Positions 6,035 through 8,943 of a stretch of DNA of 8,943 nt are shown piece after piece. How positions within the stretch are numbered: position 1 is the first letter of the stretch; every line of letters begins with the position of its first letter. A program made the translations under genes and the position numbers. A model generated the notes under the pieces. The model saw only the letters and a program-made list of their open reading frames with translations. It did not search any database and was not told the origin of the DNA. Source of the DNA: an uncultured Eubacteriales bacterium (GTDB lineage Bacteria > Bacillota > Clostridia > Lachnospirales > Lachnospiraceae); the NCBI GenBank assembly GCA_900548855.1, contig URMF01000082.1, forward strand, positions 1 to 8,943. The letters run 5' to 3'.

Positions 6035-6940
6035 GTGGGAGAAATGCTTACGCTCCAGGTCACCATCTTTTCGGTGATGGCAATAGGATTTTTGCTAAAG
6101 AAAATTAAACTGATTTCAGCCAAGGGACAAAAGGAGATTACCGATCTGGTCATTAACCTGATTCTCCCGGCGAACATCATTACCAGTTTTATGACAGAAA
6201 TCAGCACGGACACCATTTCTGACTGTGCGTGGATTGCGGTGATTTCTATTGGCATACAGCTTATAGCCTTGTTTTATGGTAATCTCTTTTTTCATAAAGA
6301 AAATGAGAACCGGCTGAAATGTCTGAAATATGCCATTATCTGCTCCAATGCCGGATTCCTTGGGAATCCGGTTGCGGAGGGAGTATTCGGTCCGGTCGGT
6401 CTGATGCTTGCCAGTGTGTATCTGATTCCGCAGCGTATCATGATGTGGTCCGAAGGAATTGCTATTTTCTCTGGGGTATCCGATAAGAAGGCAACCCTGA
6501 AAAAGGTAGTGACGCATCCATGTGTACTTGCCTGTTTTATTGGTTTTATTCTGATGGTTGGACAGATTAAATTACCGGCCGTGATTCTGACTCCGGTTCA
6601 GACGCTTGGCAGATGCAACACAGCACTTTCGATGATGGTGATTGGCATGATCCTTGCCGATATTGATGTAAAAACAATCCTGGACAAAACCGTGATCCGC
6701 TATACGATCCACCGTCTCGTCATCATTCCAATCATGGTATACCTGGTATGCCGGCTTCTTCCTGTCAGCAGACTGGTCTGTGGAGTCAGCGTGCTTCTTG
6801 CAGCAATGCCTGCCGGTGCAACGACCAGTATGCTCGCCGCAAAGTATGACCGTGATCCGGAATTTGCAACAAAGCTTGTGGTATTTTCAACCCTGTGCTC
6901 CATCCCGGCAATTATGATCTGGAGCAGTGTGCTGATGTAA
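6035..6940 (+). CDS. AEC-family (auxin efflux carrier-like) transporter
   Basis: This is a 301-residue integral membrane protein with about ten hydrophobic segments in two halves separated by a charged region near residues 85-97 and 148-160. Two family hallmarks are clear: CSNAGFLGNPV (residues 103-113) in the first half, and AAMPAGATTSMLAAKYDRD (256-274), the crossover helix region near the C-terminus. AEC relatives in bacteria move organic acids such as malate or malonate, or related anions; the name auxin carrier reflects plant PIN proteins and not the bacterial substrate. The start is a GTG at 6035 with AGGAG at 6021-6025 nine bases upstream; the ATG at 6044 is a less well placed alternative. 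It follows the MBL-fold gene by 26 bases and is probably co-transcribed and translationally linked with it. Substrate and direction of transport are unknown. Confidence 0.9.
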   Translation: MGEMLTLQVTIFSVMAIGFLLKKIKLISAKGQKEITDLVINLILPANIITSFMTEISTDTISDCAWIAVISIGIQLIALFYGNLFFHKENENRLKCLKYAIICSNAGFLGNPVAEGVFGPVGLMLASVYLIPQRIMMWSEGIAIFSGVSDKKATLKKVVTHPCVLACFIGFILMVGQIKLPAVILTPVQTLGRCNTALSMMVIGMILADIDVKTILDKTVIRYTIHRLVIIPIMVYLVCRLLPVSRLVCGVSVLLAAMPAGATTSMLAAKYDRDPEFATKLVVFSTLCSIPAIMIWSSVLM

Positions 6941-7079
6941 TGAGCGGTAAGTACAATTATCAATGCAGATCCTGTCAGCAAAGGTGATTTTAAATGGATT
7001 TTACAGCATAATTTCGTGCACTGAAAAGCTACGAAAAAGAAAAGAATAAAAATAGTTCGGAATAGTTAAAGAATGAATC

Positions 7080-7126
7080 AGGACCGTCTGATGCAGGAGA
7101 CTGTGGAGGACGGTTCTTTTTTCTGT
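7080..7126 (+). terminator. Intrinsic terminator downstream of the AEC transporter
   Basis: AGGACCGTC (7080-7088) pairs with GACGGTTCT (7109-7117) over 9 bp with one wobble pair. The 20-base loop holds a second small stem, CAG-GAGA-CTG. A T-rich tail, TTTTTTCTGTTTT, follows directly. This is the best intrinsic terminator in the window. It lies 139 bases beyond the transporter stop; bases 6941-7079 between them show no gene. The peptide it would encode (DRLMQETVEDGSFF) is, from memory, a recurring spurious peptide in Lachnospiraceae, so the element may belong to a dispersed terminator-like repeat. Confidence 0.75.
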
Positions 7127-7207
7127 TTTCAAGGTGCTGATTTCGAAGTTCATCCTGCAAAAATAATTCAAACAGAGGTTGCCTTTTGCAAAACGGAAGT
7201 TAAATTT

Positions 7208-7227
7208 GCTATTTACCGCTATTTACC
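7208..7227 (+). repeat. Tandem 10-bp repeat, two units
   Basis: GCTATTTACC occurs twice back to back (7208-7217 and 7218-7227), followed by GTTG. It lies in the gene-free stretch before the PLD-helicase. Two units are too few to imply a function. Confidence 0.6.
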
Positions 7228-7246
7228 GTTGAAAATGCTAATTTGT

Positions 7247-7294
7247 GAAAACGGGGCAAAATATAACAATAATAATTGAAAAAACGGGGCAAAA
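7247..7294 (+). repeat. Direct repeat AAAACGGGGCAAAA, two copies
   Basis: AAAACGGGGCAAAA is present at 7248-7261 and 7281-7294, 33 bases apart start to start. Read in frame, each copy encodes a (E/K)NGAK peptide, so this may be a partial duplication of one coding segment rather than a protein-binding site. A duplication produced by a rearrangement is the simplest reading. Confidence 0.6.
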
Positions 7295-7526
7295 GTTAAT
7301 AAGATACAAAGAGATATCGTAACGCAGTACAAAGAGGTTTTTTCCCAATACGACAGTGAAGATAAAAAGTTAAAGCTGATATCCATAAAAGAAGAATATA
7401 GGTCAACTGGACTTCTTAATTGAGATGGATGGAAAGGTAACGTACCTTCCCATATATATGTGGTATCTTGTCAAAGAACAGAGTATAGGGCAGTTGAGCT
7501 TGGATCTGGATATGGAGAGGCTGTGA
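7280..7526 (+). pseudogene. Frameshifted coding remnant, possibly AAA_14/DUF4143-type ATPase
   Basis: Two overlapping open stretches look like one decayed protein. The first (7280-7423) reads KNGAKVNKIQRDIVTQYKE, then VFSQYDSEDKKLKLISIKEE and stops. The second (7389-7526), in another frame, reads IGQLDFLIEMDGKVTYLPI, then YMWYLVKEQSIGQLSLDLD and stops. DIVTQYKxxFSQYD resembles the linker helix of AAA_14/DUF4143 ATPases, and LDFLIExxGKVTxLPI resembles their C-terminal nuclease-like strand (usually continuing with EVKSG, absent here). If so, most of the DUF4143 domain was deleted between the two pieces, and the end was replaced. There are no start codons with ribosome binding sites. The family call is weak; that this is decayed coding DNA is more secure. 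The rest of 7127-7684 shows no gene. Confidence 0.3.
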
Positions 7527-7684
7527 GGAGCCGAGAGTTCATCAAAAGAACAGAAGTTTTGTTATAAATCTATGGAAATATGACAAGTCAACAGACAAAA
7601 AGATGAAAATATAGTAATATATTTATATAAACAATCATTTTTCGATATTATAGACATTGGCCAGGTAATACATAGAGGATAGAA

Positions 7685-8926
7685 ATGGATCAAAATACAT
7701 TAAAAGAACTACATAATGGTTTTCAGACTGCTTACATTAATAAGGATTTTCCTTCTAGTTTGGCATATAAGCCCCAATTTGTTTCAAATAATTATAAAAT
7801 GGGAAAGAAAGTGATGGCATCGATAGAGGATGAATTGTTAGCATGTGATCATTTTCAAATTAGCGTGGCATTTATTACAATGGGAGGTATAACTCCTTTA
7901 TTGCAGACATTAAGTGAACTTGAAAAAAGAAATATTAAAGGGGAGATTCTTACAACAAATTACCAGGATTTTAGTCAGCCATTGGCGTTAAAAAAGTTGC
8001 AGAGTTTTAAAAATATTACGCTTAAAATGTATGATTCTCATGCGGCGAATGACAATTTTCATACGAAAGGATATATTTTTGAGAATGCAGAAATTTATAG
8101 AATCATAATAGGAAGTTCTAATTTCACGAAAGCAGCACTTGGAAGTAACCGAGAATGGAATATTAGAATCATATCTACTGACAAGGGAGAAATGGCACAG
8201 GAAATTCTTGAAGAATTTCAGGAACTTTGGAATTCCCAATATACTATGGAGTTTAATGATTTTTATGAAGAATATGCAGAACGTTACAGAATCATTAAAC
8301 AGCAACAGAAAATAGCACGTCAGGAACAGATCCCATCTATTGAAAAATACAGCTTACAACCCAATAAAATGCAGGTTGGATTTATTACTAATTTGAGAAA
8401 AATTATTGCATCCGGTGAAGACCGGGCGTTGCTTATTTCTGCAACAGGAACCGGTAAAACTTATGCGTCTGCATTTGCAATGAGAGAACTTGGATATAAA
8501 AGAGTTTTATTTTTAGTACATAGAGGGCAATTAGCCAGACAGACTAAGAAGTCCTATGAGAAAGTATTTGGAAATACGGTTTCAATGGGACTAGTAGGTG
8601 CTGGAGCTTATGAATATGACAAGGACTATGTTTTTGCAACTGTTCAGACATTGAATAGAGATCGGCATTTGATGGAGTACGCATCGGATGAATTTGATTG
8701 TATTATTTTAGATGAGGCTCACCATTCAGCGGCGGACACTTATCAGAAGATTATGGGGTATTTTAAACCGAAGCTGTGGCTTGGTATGACCGCTACACCA
8801 GATAAGAGAGATGATGGAGAGATAGGAAAAAATATATACGAAATTTTTCATTATCAAATTGCATATGAGATTCGACTTCAACAGGCTATGGAGGAGACCA
8901 GCTATGAAAAGTCAACCATAAATTAG
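7685..8926 (+). CDS. PLD-nuclease/DEAH helicase protein, C-terminally truncated (DUF3427-type)
   Basis: This is a 413-residue protein whose N-terminal domain is a phospholipase-D-like nuclease: HTKGYIFE (His126, Lys128, with Glu instead of the usual Asp), then IIGSSNFTKAALGSNREWN (Ser144-Asn146, Glu157). A superfamily 2 helicase first domain follows: Gln230 (Q motif), Walker A ATGTGKT (253-259), motif Ia LVHRGQLARQ, DEAHH (343-347) and motif III GMTATP (368-372). Full family members are about 900-1000 residues and continue after RLQQAMEE with DLLCPFHYFG, helicase domain 2 and DUF3427. Here the sequence becomes unrelated after about residue 403-404 (base about 8893) and stops at 8926. Without domain 2 it cannot be an active translocase; the single PLD motif might still act as a dimer. 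GAGGAT at 7674-7679 supports the start. Such proteins are found in accessory and defence-like loci; the role here is inferred. Confidence 0.85.
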   Translation: MDQNTLKELHNGFQTAYINKDFPSSLAYKPQFVSNNYKMGKKVMASIEDELLACDHFQISVAFITMGGITPLLQTLSELEKRNIKGEILTTNYQDFSQPLALKKLQSFKNITLKMYDSHAANDNFHTKGYIFENAEIYRIIIGSSNFTKAALGSNREWNIRIISTDKGEMAQEILEEFQELWNSQYTMEFNDFYEEYAERYRIIKQQQKIARQEQIPSIEKYSLQPNKMQVGFITNLRKIIASGEDRALLISATGTGKTYASAFAMRELGYKRVLFLVHRGQLARQTKKSYEKVFGNTVSMGLVGAGAYEYDKDYVFATVQTLNRDRHLMEYASDEFDCIILDEAHHSAADTYQKIMGYFKPKLWLGMTATPDKRDDGEIGKNIYEIFHYQIAYEIRLQQAMEETSYEKSTIN

Positions 8927-8943
8927 TAAAAAATTTCTTTTTC
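8893..8943 (+). other. Foreign junction at window end
   Basis: From about 8893 the sequence no longer encodes the expected helicase continuation in any frame I checked. It turns very AT-rich (ATTAGTAAAAAATTTC). This could be the left edge of an inserted element or a deletion endpoint; the window ends before that can be told. Confidence 0.35.

Noticed and set aside
7073..7279. Plus-strand open frame of 68 codons containing the terminator
   Set aside because: Its first third is the terminator hairpin and T-tract, and it ends in an Asn run from AT-rich DNA; no ribosome binding site is seen.
7247..7294. Possible CRISPR or iteron array
   Set aside because: Only two copies, unequal context and no further units; iterons or CRISPR would need more regular repeats.
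7685..8926. Complete new defence system centred on the PLD-helicase
   Set aside because: The gene is truncated, no intact partner gene is adjacent in the window, and the upstream frame is degenerate; the evidence supports remnants rather than a working system.

Overview
The window looks like chromosomal DNA from a low-to-middle GC anaerobic Bacillota, most probably a gut Lachnospiraceae-type Clostridia. This rests on strong AGGAG-type ribosome binding sites, codon use, and the protein families present (GH120 xylosidase, AEC transporter, clostridial-style HicB and DUF1016 proteins). No rRNA, tRNA or CRISPR array is visible.

Layout. (1) Bases 1-1187 are AT-rich accessory DNA: a DUF1016/YhcG nuclease gene broken by a nonsense codon and by loss of its catalytic core, then an intact HicB-type antitoxin with no HicA toxin beside it. 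(2) Bases 1188-2985 are a gene graveyard. Two intact small genes (a P-loop kinase-like protein and an ArsC/Spx-type thioredoxin-fold protein) are interspersed with fragments of other genes: a NUDIX tail joined directly to a piece of a TOTE-type archaeo-eukaryotic primase, a GNAT acetyltransferase tail and an alpha/beta-hydrolase tail. (3) Bases 3083-6940 are well-preserved, more GC-balanced metabolic DNA: a GH120 beta-xylosidase, a hairpin terminator with an overlapping candidate promoter, then a two-gene unit of an MBL-fold hydrolase and an AEC-family permease. An intrinsic terminator lies about 140 bases after the permease. (4) Bases 7127-8943 are AT-rich again: about 560 bases with short repeats and a frameshifted remnant (possibly of an AAA_14/DUF4143 ATPase), then a PLD-nuclease/DEAH-helicase protein whose sequence leaves its family partway through and stops, so that the second helicase domain and DUF3427 region are missing.

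How the genes fit together. The xylosidase lacks a signal peptide and probably cleaves imported xylo-oligosaccharides in the cytoplasm. The MBL/AEC pair is probably co-transcribed and may handle and move a small organic acid or related metabolite, but the substrate cannot be read from sequence. The flanks hold remains of defence or conflict genes (DUF1016, HicB, TOTE primase, PLD-helicase), so the metabolic block sits between two decayed accessory patches. I do not see an intact new multi-gene system. The most notable signals are the unlabelled TOTE primase fragment, the repeated intact-gene-plus-foreign-tail pattern, and the abrupt break in the PLD-helicase at about 8893.
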